Assembly: GCA_015680685.1 (NCBI GenBank)
Contig: MNCI01029297.1
Location: 283,054 to 347,053 of the forward strand
Direction: 5' to 3'
DNA length: 64,000 nt
Source of the DNA: Gnetum montanum
Taxonomy: Eukaryota; Streptophyta; Gnetopsida; Gnetales; Gnetaceae
The notes beneath the pieces are model-generated. The model had not been told where the DNA came from. It saw only the letters and a program-made list of their open reading frames with translations, and ran no database searches. The translations under genes and the position numbers were made by a program. Of this stretch, positions 11,080-22,516 are shown in pieces (position 1 is the stretch's first letter; each line of letters starts with the position of its first letter).

Positions 11080-12430
11080 ATGGGTGATTGATTATTCACT
11101 ACACCAGCAAAGAGGAATTCATCAGGGAAATGATCAGAAATTGGATACTCATCCTCTTTTTTGTCCCATCGCAACCGAGATAAATGATCAGTAACTACAT
11201 TCTCAGTGCCCTTGCGATCGATCAATGTTAAATCAAACTCTTGTAAGATTACAAGCCATCATATGATACGAGGGATTACCATTGGCTTATTCATGAGGAA
11301 TTAGATTGCACTATGATCTGTATGTATATATACTTTATATCCCAATATATAGTGTCTAAGCTTTTCTAGTGCAAACACTATAGTCATTAATTGTTTCTCT
11401 ATGGTAGTGTAGTAAATTTGTGCATTGACGATACTTCTACTTGCACAGTGGATGTAATAAGGATGCTTTTGGTCATCTAACTATGTAAGTACAACTCCTT
11501 AAGCATAGTTGGACATGTCAATCATTATATGGAATGGTTTAGACTAGTCAAGAGCTTGTAGAATGGGTGTTTCTACTAGCTTTTGTTTCAGAGTTTGGAA
11601 AGCAAATTTGCATTCCCTGGTCCACTCAAAAGGTATGTCCTTTTTCGTTAATTCCACAAATGGTTTGGCAACCTTTGAAAAATTCTCAATAAATCTCCTA
11701 TAGTAGCCAGTATGTCCAAGAAATGATTGAATATCTTTGATAGTTTCTAGTTGATAGGTAATTCCTTGGATAATTTTGATTTTCTTAGGATCTACCTATA
11801 TCCCTGTGTGTGAGATTTTGTGCCCTAGTACTATGCCGTCTTGGACCATCAAATGGCTTTTCTGCTAGTTGAGCCTCAAATTGGTTTCTACACATCTTTT
11901 TAACACTTTCTCCAACCGGTACAAGGCTTGATCAAAGTTTGCTCCATAAGTGGAAAAGTCATCCATAAAGACCTCCATGTCATTCCCTATCTGCTATTGG
12001 AATATGCTTAGAACTAGTTATTGAAATGTTGTGGGGGCATTACACAAGCCAAATGGCATCTATTTATATGCGAACGTTCCCCAAGGATTGGTGAATGTAG
12101 TCTTGGCTTGGTCTTCTGAGGCTATTTATATTTGGTTATATCCACTATATCCATCCAAAAAATGTAATAGCAATGCCCTGCAATGGTGTCTAAGACTTGG
12201 TTGACAAATGACAATGGAAAGTGATCTTTGAATGTTACCATATTTAGTAGCCTAAAATCTATGCACTCCCTCCATTTGCCTTCCTTTTTAGGCACAATAA
12301 CTAAGGGGCTAACCCATTTTCTATCAGCAATGGGGTATATGAACCTAGCCTTGAGAAGCTGTTTCATTTCTTCCTTAACTACTTGCTTCAACATAGGGTT
12401 CAATTGCCTCTATGGTTGTCTTCACGGCTT
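11080..12430 (-). pseudogene. Reverse transcriptase and RNase H of element B
   Basis: RT starts near 12403 with NPMLKQVVKEE and IYPIADRKWVSPL, then VPKKEGKWRECIDFR at about 12260-12310. The active site is FMDD at 11958-11969, a known variant of YxDD. RNase H follows at about 11200-11560: IDMSNYA carries the first acidic residue, TTIEKQLM the Glu, and HTDHSA the next Asp. The linker to integrase ends near 11080. Stops occur in the YSGYNQI and LGYKV regions. The organisation is gag-PR-RT-RH-INT with a single RNase H. Confidence 0.87.
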
Positions 12431-12868
12431 CATGGAGGGGTCAGTGTAAATTCTATGTTGGCATATCCTAGGATCTATTACAGTTAATTTAGGATATGAC
12501 CAAGTGAAGGATTTCAATCATTGATTTATCACTTTTAGCAGTCTCTCTTTTTGTTGCGGAGTAAGCTTAGCATTAATAATTATAGGCTTTCCATTTTTAA
12601 GGAACGTGTATTCCATACCGGTGGGAAATGGTTTTAGCTCGAGGGGCTCCTACTTAAATTTCTTAGGGATTTCCAACTTCTCCCAGTTGATATTTTTGAG
12701 GTTAAGGTTTGGAAGTTGGTAGTGGGCTTACTCTAATGCATCTATGCTATTGATGTAAGCACAAGTCAAACCCTCAGTTGGTTCCATGCATAAAATTAAA
12801 CTACTTTCTTGATCAGCTATCAGCCACTAGGTGCCTTCCTATCATGTGGCTGATGCATATAGGCATCT

Positions 12869-13573
12869 TTATATGGTGATCACTTGTGCACATTGATTGC
12901 ATGTAGGTAATGTTAAAATTTGCACAACCCATGACCTCTGCACGCAATTACACCCTGTGTCATTGTATGTGATACATGGAACTTTCTTCTTCTCAATCTT
13001 TTCGAATGTATTTTCCTTTGATATTTCCAGGGAAAGATCACGGATTCCTAGGCGTGCATTGATGGTGCTTAGCCATGCTTTTCCCATTATGATTGGGAAG
13101 TCCACCTTACCATTGTTTACTTGAATCACTAGGAAGTCAGCTAGGTACAACCACCCACAAATAGTGGTAACAATGTCTTTCACTAGTCGCAATGGGACAG
13201 TGATGGACTGGTCAGCCAACTCTAGACGGATGTTGCTCTTTTTCAATGGAGGTAGGTTCTAAGCCTTGTACATTTCTTGAGAAATCAAGTTAACACTGGA
13301 ACTTGAATCCAAAAGAGCCTTGCATAGTGCATTTCTAGAGATTTGTAAGTATATCAGAGGACTCCTAGGATCAGATAATTTCTTGGAAAGATAGCTAACT
13401 TTGATCCAATCGGTAACGACATGTGTTAGCATGACAGTATGCCTTGAGTGTGGTGATTGGGTTGAAGGGGGCTTCGAAGTTTTGATTGATACTAAGGCAT
13501 CTAAGGAATTAGCCTCTTGTGATTGCAAGGGCTTGGTTGGATTGTTGGTTCTAAAGAAAGGTCTTTTCTTCAT
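12869..13573 (-). pseudogene. Aspartic protease of element B
   Basis: Same domain as at 1472-2450 in A. The active site reads LLDSSSSVN (about 13290-13315): the Gly of the D-S-G triad is Ser, which should abolish activity. A stop splits the domain at 13259; FPIIMGKAWLST follows at about 13050-13090. The segment just upstream (13320-13573) reads MLTHVVTDWIKVSYL, also found in C near 33870. Confidence 0.82.
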
Positions 13574-13639
13574 GTGGTTTTTGGAACCAATAGTAGGTTG
13601 AGAGTTAACAGCCCTTGTGGCATTATGTTGTTGCGGCTA

Positions 13640-15964
13640 GGTAGGGATTTCGCCTTGCATCAAGGGAGTAGGTGGTAGTGGAGCTATTGGTGAAAGAGAT
13701 GCGGCCGAATGAGAAGGATGATATGCTTGTGGAATATGGCCTCTAGAAGAGGGAGTCCCATAATACTCATGGGCTTGGTAGTGAGGTTGAGGAGTGACGT
13801 GACTAGTAGAGTCACATGGGGAGATTGGTTGCTGCATGTAATATCCATATAGGTCAGGTTACTAGTAAGGATACTATTGCCTTGGTGGTGGCATTCCCCA
13901 TGATTATGGGCATTTCCACTCTTGATATTGCTCAATCAGTTGTGGTGGAGTTTCACTAAGATAATATGTTAAGGGTTAGTGGAATTGCCTTGGGTTACCT
14001 TGAGGATAAGGTAACCTTTGGGGTGTTTACCTTTTGTTTAATTATGGGTTGAGTGCATACACCCCAAACTCCTATAGATGTGAGATTATAGAGTAATATC
14101 CCTTAGGATGGTCATATTAACATATCTCACATCCACTATCATTGTCTATTTCCGAATCCACAACCTCTTTAATGTTGGCAACTTTGCCCTTATCCTTGAT
14201 ACATGCATGTTCAGCCTCTTTCTTTTTTCTTTTCTCACTACCTTGCTCTCTAGAATCCTCTACTATTTTAAGAACAGTTTAAAATCTATTGTCTAGGGAA
14301 TCCCACATTTGATCTACCTTTGCCAAAACTTTTGATGTCATCTTTTGGATAGGCAAAGTTTTCCTATTCACCATCTCTTCGAGTGATGACTCTTCTTCAT
14401 CCTCACAAAATCTTACTCCCCTCTTCTAGAGGGAAGGATCTTGATTATACTCTTCTACACTTTCTCTCTCCCATATCTCACCTTCTTCCTTAGCAACTTG
14501 CTCCAATAGTCTTTGGATTTGATGGGACCTAAGCTTGGATAGTCTTCCTTGGGCATAAGTCCCAAGGGTTCTTCTCATTTCATGCCTAAGACCATCTACG
14601 AGATGGTGCAGTTGATCCATTTACGAATAACCATGGCTAGGAAAATAATGTAATAGTGCATAGTATTGGCCCATGGTAGCATCCAAGGGTTCATGTCCTC
14701 CTTATTTCTAGCCTTAGATTTTCTATTGCAAGTTGGACACTTGAGAGTATGTTTGGTACTTATCATTGAATAATTCTAACATAGTACTCCATCTACAAAT
14801 AGATTCTAGTTCTAAGGACTGCTACCAGCTTTCTACTTCTTTAACTAGTATCTGCGGGAACAACTTAAGTTTTTTCCATTCATTCTCTATGTTTTTTTAG
14901 GCACATGCATCATGGAATTCTTGTAAATGATTCTAAGGATCAGCATTGTATCCCCCTTTAAATTGTGGGATATTGTTCATATCTAATCTCTTGATCCTAC
15001 TATCTTTCTGGTGGCTTGTTGGAATTCTAACAACCTCAATTATGTCTAACATACTTCAAGTAGCAAGTAGGGGTTCACCATGATAGTCTCATCCATGGCA
15101 TATATGATGCCTATATTGTTCCCTACTCTCCCTTCTTCTATGTCGTGACTCTCTAGAGTGCCCTCATCCCCTTTCCTAGTTGTTTCGTCTATGACTTCCA
15201 CTTTTCCTACCTTTATCCCCATGCTCCTTTTCTTTATGACTACATCTGGATATTGAAGAAGAGGATGAAGGAGATGATGAAGGTGAATAAGAAGGAGAAC
15301 CATCATCATGACGGTGTCTACTACCTTCTCTTCTATGGTCTTGGCCCCGATCGTGATTGCTATCAGAATGTCCACCTTTATCATGGGTTCGTGTCCCTTT
15401 TTTGGACCATTTATATCCATGGGTATTAGAACTTGGGTTATGAATAGTGGAACGAAGGTTCTGATACACAACCCCTTGGCCAAAGTCAAGGGGAGGAACA
15501 TCATTGTGTGGCCGACTACCTAAGGTAGGTTCACCACCCTCATTTTCACTTAAGATATGTGGGGCATCTTAGGACCACTTACCCTTCAAAGACTTATGAT
15601 GTCTCTCCTGTTGCAAGTCCTTTTGATGTTGTGCCTCTGTGAGATAGTATTCTCTCGAGTCATGATCTTGCACAACATATTCTACGTGTAAGTGTGGCAT
15701 GCCAATTTGTGTGAGAGCATGAAGAAGCATGCTCGGGACTGAATGATCGGGAAGTAACACTATGTTACCTTCTAAGTCTCACCAATGTAGTTATTCATCT
15801 TGATGGAGGATAAAGGTGAAATCTGGTATATACTCATTGGAATGAATATATACCACCTGAACTTGTTGAGGGATTGGCGGATCAATGTTATGTGTATTAC
15901 GCCATCGACTGTTTCCTGTTTTAGACCTAGGCAATGAGGCACTTTCATACGAAGAAGGAGACAT
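13640..15964 (-). pseudogene. gag of element B
   Basis: Likely start ATG at 15964 (MSPSSYES), 118 bases after the primer site. An N-terminal QQVQVVYIHSNEYIPDFTFI segment is followed by a charged Arg/His/Ser-rich linker (15046-15504), a capsid-like domain at about 14650-14930, the DQLHHLVDGLRHEMRRTLGT segment at 14540-14620 and a Pro/Gln-rich tail (13637-13837) leading to protease. Stops and frameshifts occur throughout. Confidence 0.8.
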
Positions 15965-16081
15965 ACTTTTCTGTTCAGTGTGCAATGTATTCTTGTTTAT
16001 TATTTTCTCAATCAATCCTAAGATTTCATTCCAATGATGTGAATGATTTCCTAAGTTCTAATTAGCACATAAACAACTAAT

Positions 16082-16099
16082 TCCCTAGTAATGGTGCCA
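16082..16099 (-). promoter_or_regulatory. Primer binding site (tRNA-Asp type), element B
   Basis: Minus strand TGGCACCATTACTAGGGA, one base inside the LTR. It is a decayed copy of the site in A; C carries a similar version (TGGCACTATTACTAGGGA). Confidence 0.8.
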
Positions 16100-16100
16100 A

Positions 16101-17042
16101 TGATGAGTGGCGAGGTACCCCTACGCTCAACCATACGAATACGAACGTTTCACGCACGATCCGGTCAAATTCCAAGGACTAAGTGCTTATGCGCCCTTGT
16201 GGAACAAGGATGGGTTGGTTGATTGTTGTCTTCCCAAGCTTACTTGTATGTCATGATTGTATGGATAAGTAAGCTTGAGGCATATGATTTTTATAGCTTT
16301 TATGTTTTTATGTCCTGCGCTAGTAGGGAAGGAGAGAGGTAACTAAGTGACTAATTTAACTTAACTACTCATTAACTAAGTTCTAACTAATCCTAACACT
16401 AGCATCCATTCCCACTTGCTGTACACATCATGAACTAGTGCAACACTACTAGGATTACCAAACACTAATCATTACTGGGTTACCAAGCATTACATGCATG
16501 CTTGAAGTGGTCATGCTTGTGTAATTTAATGATTTGCTTAATTGATAAAAATGAATTGTTGTGCTAATAATATAAATGTAAAGTTTATAAAAGAAAAGAA
16601 AATAAAATAAATTCATAAGAAAATAAAATAAAATAAATGTGTAAGAATACAAATCTCAAGTGCTGCAAGGATGAATTGAAGAGCTCATCTTTATTGCTGT
16701 ACACAAGGTATGCTTTGGTACACAATGCTTGAATAAAGATCCATCCACACTTAGACCTCCTACTGTGAACACTAGGAAAATACTCTAACTTTCAAATAGA
16801 CTACAAGAGTTTCACTACTTGACTACTAAAAGACTTCTTCCCAATTGTGCACTTGGGCACTGTATTTATAGGCTTGGGAGCAACTACTCTAATAATTAGA
16901 ATAACTGCTAAAATAACCGCTAGAGTAACCCTCTCTCATAATTAGAATAAATTGCAAGAGTAACTGCTCTAATAATTAGAATAAACTACTAGAGTAACTA
17001 CTTTAATAATTAGAATAACTACTAGAGTAACCACTCTCATCA
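16101..17042 (-). repeat. 5' LTR of element B (942 bp)
   Basis: Minus strand begins TGATGAGAGTGG and ends CGCCACTCATCA. TATA box (minus TATAAATA) at 16863-16870 and U3 repeat array at 16885-17030. It matches the 3' LTR at 6861-7812. Confidence 0.93.
16863..16870 (-). promoter_or_regulatory. TATA box, 5' LTR of B
   Basis: TATAAATA on the minus strand, downstream of the U3 repeats. It is the expected promoter of the genomic transcript. Confidence 0.7.
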
Positions 17043-17047
17043 ATCAT
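17043..17047 (+). repeat. Target-site duplication of element B, right (ATCAT)
   Basis: ATCAT directly after the outer end of B's 5' LTR, matching 6856-6860. A 5-bp duplication is the norm for Ty3/gypsy integrases. Confidence 0.9.
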
Positions 17048-17446
17048 CAAGCTTTCCATTAGGAAAAGTAGATACCATTGATGAAGCTTTTCAAACTTTG
17101 ACATGAGGATTTGGATTTCCTTCCCTTGGAATCCTAGGTTGATGGGTTCCTAAACTCCCTAGCTGGAATGTTCTTACTCATCATTTGCTCTTTCTTCACT
17201 TAGTTGAGAAATTTCTTCATTAGCAGTCAAATGTGAATGCTCATCATCACCTCAATTTTGAATATGACTAGGACTGTATTTCTATATACCTTTGGATTGA
17301 TCTCATCTAATCGTGCAACCATTAGTTGAAATTTAGATTTCATGTTTCTCATACCTTTGTCCATAGCTTGAATGTTTTTCTTCTTAGGCATTATCTGAAA
17401 TTGACTAAAAAATCTACCACCAATTTCCAATAATAATCAACTTAAA
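17048..17446 (-). pseudogene. Element H: gag N-terminal remnant
   Basis: A possible start is the ATG at 17391 (MPKKKNIQAMDKGM), 55 bases after the primer site. The first 55 codons are basic and helical, then stops accumulate. The frame is interrupted by element B at 17042 and resumes left of B at 6860. The coiled, charged N-terminus resembles gag starts of several plant LTR families and does not settle the superfamily. Confidence 0.5.
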
Positions 17447-17459
17447 GGCTATGATACCA
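17447..17459 (-). promoter_or_regulatory. Primer binding site (tRNA-iMet type), element H
   Basis: Minus strand TGGTATCATAGCC, one mismatch from TGGTATCAGAGCC, the classical initiator-Met primer site of plant copia and chromovirus elements. It separates the presumed LTR to the right from gag to the left. Confidence 0.7.
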
Positions 17460-17460
17460 A

Positions 17461-18400
17461 GCCTAGAGCATGGTCACTCTATTTTGCTTTAACCCTTCGA
17501 ACACACATTGAATCTAGAATGTATGAAGATAATTCAATCATTAAAAATAAGAAAACTAGCTATCTTCAATTAATTTAAGAAAAATTATAATTATAGTAGT
17601 TCCATAATCCACAAATATCACAAATGACTCAAACACTTAATGATATTGTAGAGCATAAGGATCTACAACCACACAATGATTACCCTTAATGCAAGACATA
17701 ATTGAACTAGATCTCTTTTAGAAACCAAGACTAAGATCCACACATACAAGAGTCACAATGGAAAAAGTTCAACAATTGATCAAAGAGATGCACACATAAT
17801 TATGAAACCTTTAAACCCAACTCTTATGTCACACTCTCCATGCCATTCATCATACACAAAACAATCAAACATGACATTAATGTTTATGAATTATAAGATA
17901 AACATCCTTTGAAAACCTTCCCCATGACCAAATTGAAGATTCTTAGCTATTTCTATCTCATTCTTATCATTCCAACTTAGAGTTACCAACTTGAAACTTT
18001 CCTCAACTGTATGGAATGCTTATAGGCTTGGCAAAACATCTTCCTATCAAATCTAACTCTCAGACAAGGCATCTCCTACTAGGATGAGATGTCTTCTTCA
18101 AGGGAAATATGTTTTCCTAGAGACATCTTCCTAGAGTTTTCTTTGATTAAGATAAGATGTCTTCCTCTCTTAACAAGATGTCATCTCTACAAATGGAACA
18201 TGTCATGTACATGTCCAATTCTTAGGCAAGATGTCTCCTTGATCTAAAAGACATCTTCTTGATCTTCAAGATGTCTTTCCAACTTTCCAAGCCTGTAATC
18301 AACCACTTGTAGGGATGAAAAAGGGACTTGAAAGAGGTGTCCCTATACCAAAACCCCTTTAGATTAAGTTATCATTAGGTTTAACATTAGGAATGTAGAG
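17461..18400 (-). repeat. Probable 5' LTR of element H (outer end uncertain)
   Basis: The region right of the H primer site should be its LTR. No second copy lies in the window, so the right boundary is a guess. A cluster of AGATGTCTT and AGACATCTT words fills 18065-18275. No gene is seen. Confidence 0.4.
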
Positions 18401-19640
18401 TAAATGGTTTGTTTGTCCTTCTTGCTAGTTGGAATGACTAGGAAACCCAAATTTGTGATCAGAGATGGGTCCATACTAGGTCTTTGGTATACTTTATGAA
18501 TATTGGTACTAATGTATTTTCTACTAACTAATTCATCTAGCACATAGTTAGATTTTCATCTCACTTTAAAATTGATAAGGCAAATAGGTAAACATAAGTT
18601 AGCATTCAAAAGTGTAGCATATACATAAGTCATAAGATAATATAAACTAATATATTTTTAAACTCTATCACATCATTTATTCACTTTCAGAACATTTTGA
18701 ACAAGACAGAGAAATGAGAGAAACTAATTTATTTAATGAAATGTAAAGAAATGTATTTTAGTTTATCATTCAAAAACATATTGGAATAAAAGGAAGTTTA
18801 AATATGATTAAAAATGCAACATAATTTATTTAATCAAACATATAGTATGGGTGTTGACCATAAGCAACTTTGAGAATTCTTATGTTTGAGCCTTTACATC
18901 CTAATTGCTAGAAAGGGAGGAAAATTGAGTGAGTTCAGAGAAGGTTTGATTCCTTTTAAAGCTCATCTTTTAAAGAGAAATGCTAGCATTTGGTCACATA
19001 TTTCTCATCAATTTGATATATGTTATTTTTTTAAGTTGTTCATATGCCTTTGTTTCCTATAAATGCTAAATGATATTTTTATCCAAAAATGTTTTCACAA
19101 CTATTTTTAAACTAGTGTTCTATTAGTTTTAAACATATTTATACTCAAATATTTTAAGATAAATCCTTGTTGGAGCAACTTGTTTTATTATTAATAATTT
19201 AAACTTAAATTTTGAGTTGATATAAAATGTTGTATTAATGTTATCATTAAACGTCTTTTGGTAACATGTAAATTATATTTTTTCTACTCTTTAATATTTT
19301 AAAAGAAGAAAGATTAGAAGGGTCATAAAGATAAAAATGATTTTACAAATGTGGTCATTTCATATGATATATTAACTTTATGTTATTAGTTATTATTTTA
19401 ATATGTGATAGAATGTTAGAATTATTTTAGAAGATAAACTTTAGAGATAGTAAAATTGGAAGGATTTGAATCTTAGATCTCATGGTTGATAAGAACATAA
19501 TCATCCTTGTTATGAATTAAAATAATGATGAATACTTTATTTTTGAAAAAAGCAAAAATTTTATTTTAGTAAATAGTGTATTATTATTTTCAAAGATTTT
19601 GGGCTTTATTGACCCATTGAAAATTGTTATGAGAGTAAAC
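18401..19640 (+). other. AT-rich DNA without recognisable feature
   Basis: Long A/T runs and no conserved reading frame on either strand. It may include the outer end of H's LTR. I see nothing else in it. Confidence 0.5.
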
Positions 19641-19645
19641 CCTAG
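19641..19645 (+). repeat. Target-site duplication of solo LTR, left (CCTAG)
   Basis: CCTAG directly before TGATGAG; repeated at 20696-20700. Confidence 0.9.
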
Positions 19646-20695
19646 TGATGAGACGCGATATCGCATAGGCCACGATATTGCATTCCATGTAATATCGCGT
19701 ATGCAATATTGCGTCATCCCCTGTAATATAAGGTATGCGATATCGCAGTCCACTGCCAAGTCTATAAATAAGAGGCGGCTCTCCCTTGTATCCTCATCCT
19801 GGGCTAGAAGTAGGGAAACTCTGGCAGATTGATCACTTCAGAGATAGAATATTTTCCATGTGCCCGCAGTAGGAGTCCTAAAGTGAACGGATCTTTATTC
19901 GAGTAACATTGTACCTAAACACAAGCTGTGTATGGAAATAAAGATGAACTTCTTAGATAAACCTTGCAGTGCATGGAATGGGATTTTATTTATTGCTTTC
20001 TCTCTCACCCTTAAACTCCTAGAATGCAGAATGAGTACGACTTGATTATGAGCATCTAAGGATGTGTATGGTTAGTCAAGGAGTTGGCTGCTCATCACAA
20101 CACGGTATGAGTACGACTTGATTACGAGCATCTAGTGTGACTACTTGGTAACCCAGTGGTGCATCCAGGATCTACGCTTGGTAATCCTAGTGGTAGTCAT
20201 GCACAAGGATGTGTACGGTTAGTCAAGGAATCGGCTGCTCATCGCACTTAGGCTAGATTAGCTTTCTCAACACTTTCCTCCTAGATAAGTGCCTCAGTAC
20301 AACCACTTCAAGCACATGTGTTACGTGTGGTGATCCCAGCAATGATTAGCATTCGATAGCTGCGGTTGCATTGGTTCAGGGTGTGTATGGTAAGTGGGAA
20401 CAGATGCTGATGCTAGGTAATTTAGACTTAGTTCATTAGTTAGAGTTAGTTATTTTCTTCAACCCTTCACCTCAATAGCATAGGAGATAAAACATAAAAA
20501 ACCATAAAAATCATATACCTCAGACTTACTTAACCATACACCATGACAACCACAAGTAAGTATGGGAAGACAACGAATGATTAACCCCAAGTGTTCCATG
20601 GGGTGTGTAGGCACTTAGTCTGTGGAGTTCGACTAGATCGTGTGTGCTATGCTTGTTTCGTATGGTTGAGTGTAGGGGTACCTCGCCACTCATCA
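19646..20695 (+). mobile_element. Solo LTR of the element A subfamily (1050 bp)
   Basis: Plus strand starts TGATGAGACGCGATATCGC and ends CTCGCCACTCATCA, flanked on both sides by CCTAG. A TATA box is at 19763-19770. The GATATCGC words at 19650-19750 and the sequence around AGTGAACGGATCTTTATTCGAG match the LTR of A in reverse orientation. An internal duplication of about 75 bp is present (GAGTACGACTTGATTAYGAGCATCTA at 20031-20060 and 20108-20135, and GGATGTGTAYGGTTAGTCAAGGA at 20067 and 20208). Internal element DNA is absent, so this is a product of LTR-LTR recombination. Confidence 0.92.
19763..19770 (+). promoter_or_regulatory. TATA box in the solo LTR
   Basis: TATAAATA, 117 bases inside the LTR start, as in the other family LTRs. 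It could still direct rightward transcription if unmethylated. Confidence 0.6.
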
Positions 20696-20700
20696 CCTAG
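20696..20700 (+). repeat. Target-site duplication of solo LTR, right (CCTAG)
   Basis: CCTAG directly after CTCATCA, matching 19641-19645. Confidence 0.9.
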
Positions 20701-21398
20701 CTAGTATTGCATATATAAAATCTTGTACTCTCTTCTCCATTATACATCTAGTTGCATAATTGACATTTTTGAGATTTGATTAGAAAGGAAGATTTTGTTA
20801 AATGTCATAGAGTAAAAAAGCCTTTTTTATAGTTTGTTGTTACTAGTAAAATCTATATCTTTGCATGAGTCTCATATCCCAAATTCAACTTAATTTCTTT
20901 AATTATATTTTTTATTTTCTTCCTTAGATTCCATTATTATCTTATTGGAAAGTTAAATTAGCTAGTAACATAACTTGGGGCATCAAACCCCTTAAATGTT
21001 TTGACTATTACATCAATGAGAAAGAGATAGGATTATAATGTAATGGGGGAATATATAAATACATAGAATTGACCTTAGTAAATAGGTTTAAGTAATACAA
21101 CATTATAATTAATTTCTAGCAATAATATCTATAATATTTAGCTAATGTATTAACAATCATATTGTTCCTTCTCTACTTTTTTTTCTTTTTTTAATGAAAA
21201 AGTAACCCTAATTCTATAATGGTAGGGCCAGATCTAGTAACAAAAATTCTTATATGAAAACTAAAACAAGATTGGAGATTATGACAAAGATAGCAATAAA
21301 GAGAAAATGACAAAATAATGAGAACATCAACCACCTCTTTGATGAATATTATATCCTTAATGTGTCTAAGAGTCATGGGATTCATGTAGTTGTGTTTG
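20701..21398 (+). other. Spacer without recognisable feature
   Basis: AT-rich DNA with poly-T tracts near 21177-21195. No supported reading frame and no LTR end seen. Confidence 0.5.
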
Positions 21399-22476
21399 TA
21401 TGTCTTTTTGGAGTGATTTGAGTAGTTTTTCTATGTCAATCAAACAACTGTGAGTTGACTATGGGTCATAGTTAACTATAGTTTAGGGTTGTCAGCTACA
21501 AGTAGCCACAATCTATGTGAAATAGGAACAAAAATTCTATACACTTTATCAATGTGATAGGTTGAGTGTCATAGTTTCATTGTAGTCTAACTAATGAAAA
21601 GGCTTGCACACCACAGTCACTCATAGAATCTAAAATTTGCACACCACAGTCACTCATAGAATCTAAAATTTAACTTTTTTAAAGAAAGGCATGTAATGCA
21701 AGGAAGATGAATGGTCACATAGAGATTATAAAATATTATAAAGATCTCTAAGATTAATGTCATGATATTTGCTTGTATGGGAAATTTGAAAGAACTCTAG
21801 GGGAGTGAGAGAGACTCTTCCTTATGGGGCTAATTAGATACTCACTTTGATTAATTAAGTTCCTAAGGAATGGAAAGTAAATAATGATCCTGGATCTTGT
21901 TCTAGATCCTTATTGTGCGTTGTTTTTAGCATTACACTATGTCTTTTTGGAGTGATTTGAGTAGTTTTTCTATGTCAATCAAACAACTGTGAGTTGACTA
22001 TGGGTCATAGTTAACTATAGTTTAGGGTTGTCAGCTACAAGTAGCCACAATCTATGTGAAATAGGAACAAAAATTCTATACACTTTATCAATGTGATAGG
22101 TTGAGTGTCATAGTTTCATTGTAGTCTAACTAATGCAAAGGCTTGCACACCACAGTCACTCATAGAATCTAAAATTTGCACACCACAGTCACTCATAGAA
22201 TCTAAAATTTAACTTTTTTAAAGAAAGGCATGTAATGCAAGGAAGATGAATGGTCACATAGAGATTATAAAATATTATAAAGATCTCTAAGATTAATGTC
22301 ATGATATTTGCTTGTATGGGAAATTTGAAAGAACTCTAGGGGAGTGAGAGAGACTCTTCTTTATGGGGCTAATTAGATACTCACTTTGATTAATTAAGTT
22401 CCTAAGGAATGGAAAGTAAATAATGATCTTGGATCTTGTTCTAGATCCTTATTGTGCGTTGTTTTTAGCATTACAC
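21399..22476 (+). repeat. 539-bp tandem duplication (two copies, over 99% identical)
   Basis: Copy 1 is 21399-21937 and copy 2 is 21938-22476. Reading both side by side I find only about three differences (for example CTAATGAAAAGG against CTAATGCAAAGG, and AATGATCCTGG against AATGATCTTGG). Each copy contains an internal 33-bp direct repeat beginning TTGCACACCACAGTCACTCA (21604-21670 and 22143-22209). There is no coding signal. The similarity is far above that of any other repeat pair here. Confidence 0.95.
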
Positions 22477-22516
22477 TATGATTTTTCACATGGAATAAAA
22501 AATTTATTTCTTTTCT

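Larger units (their letters stand above)
6861..17042 (-). mobile_element. Element B: full-length Ty3/gypsy (Athila/Tat-type), 10.18 kb
   Basis: The only structurally complete element in the A/B/C family here. Minus-strand order: 5' LTR 16101-17042, primer site 16082-16099, gag, PR, RT, RNase H, integrase (to 9812), 1.95 kb of non-coding DNA, 3' LTR 6861-7812, with perfect 5-bp target duplications. The two LTRs differ by roughly 7-10% by eye, mostly transitions, so the insertion is old. The reading frames carry many stops and cannot be functional. It is inserted in the gag of element H. Unlike Tat elements, no second RNase H is seen between RNase H and integrase. Confidence 0.93.
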
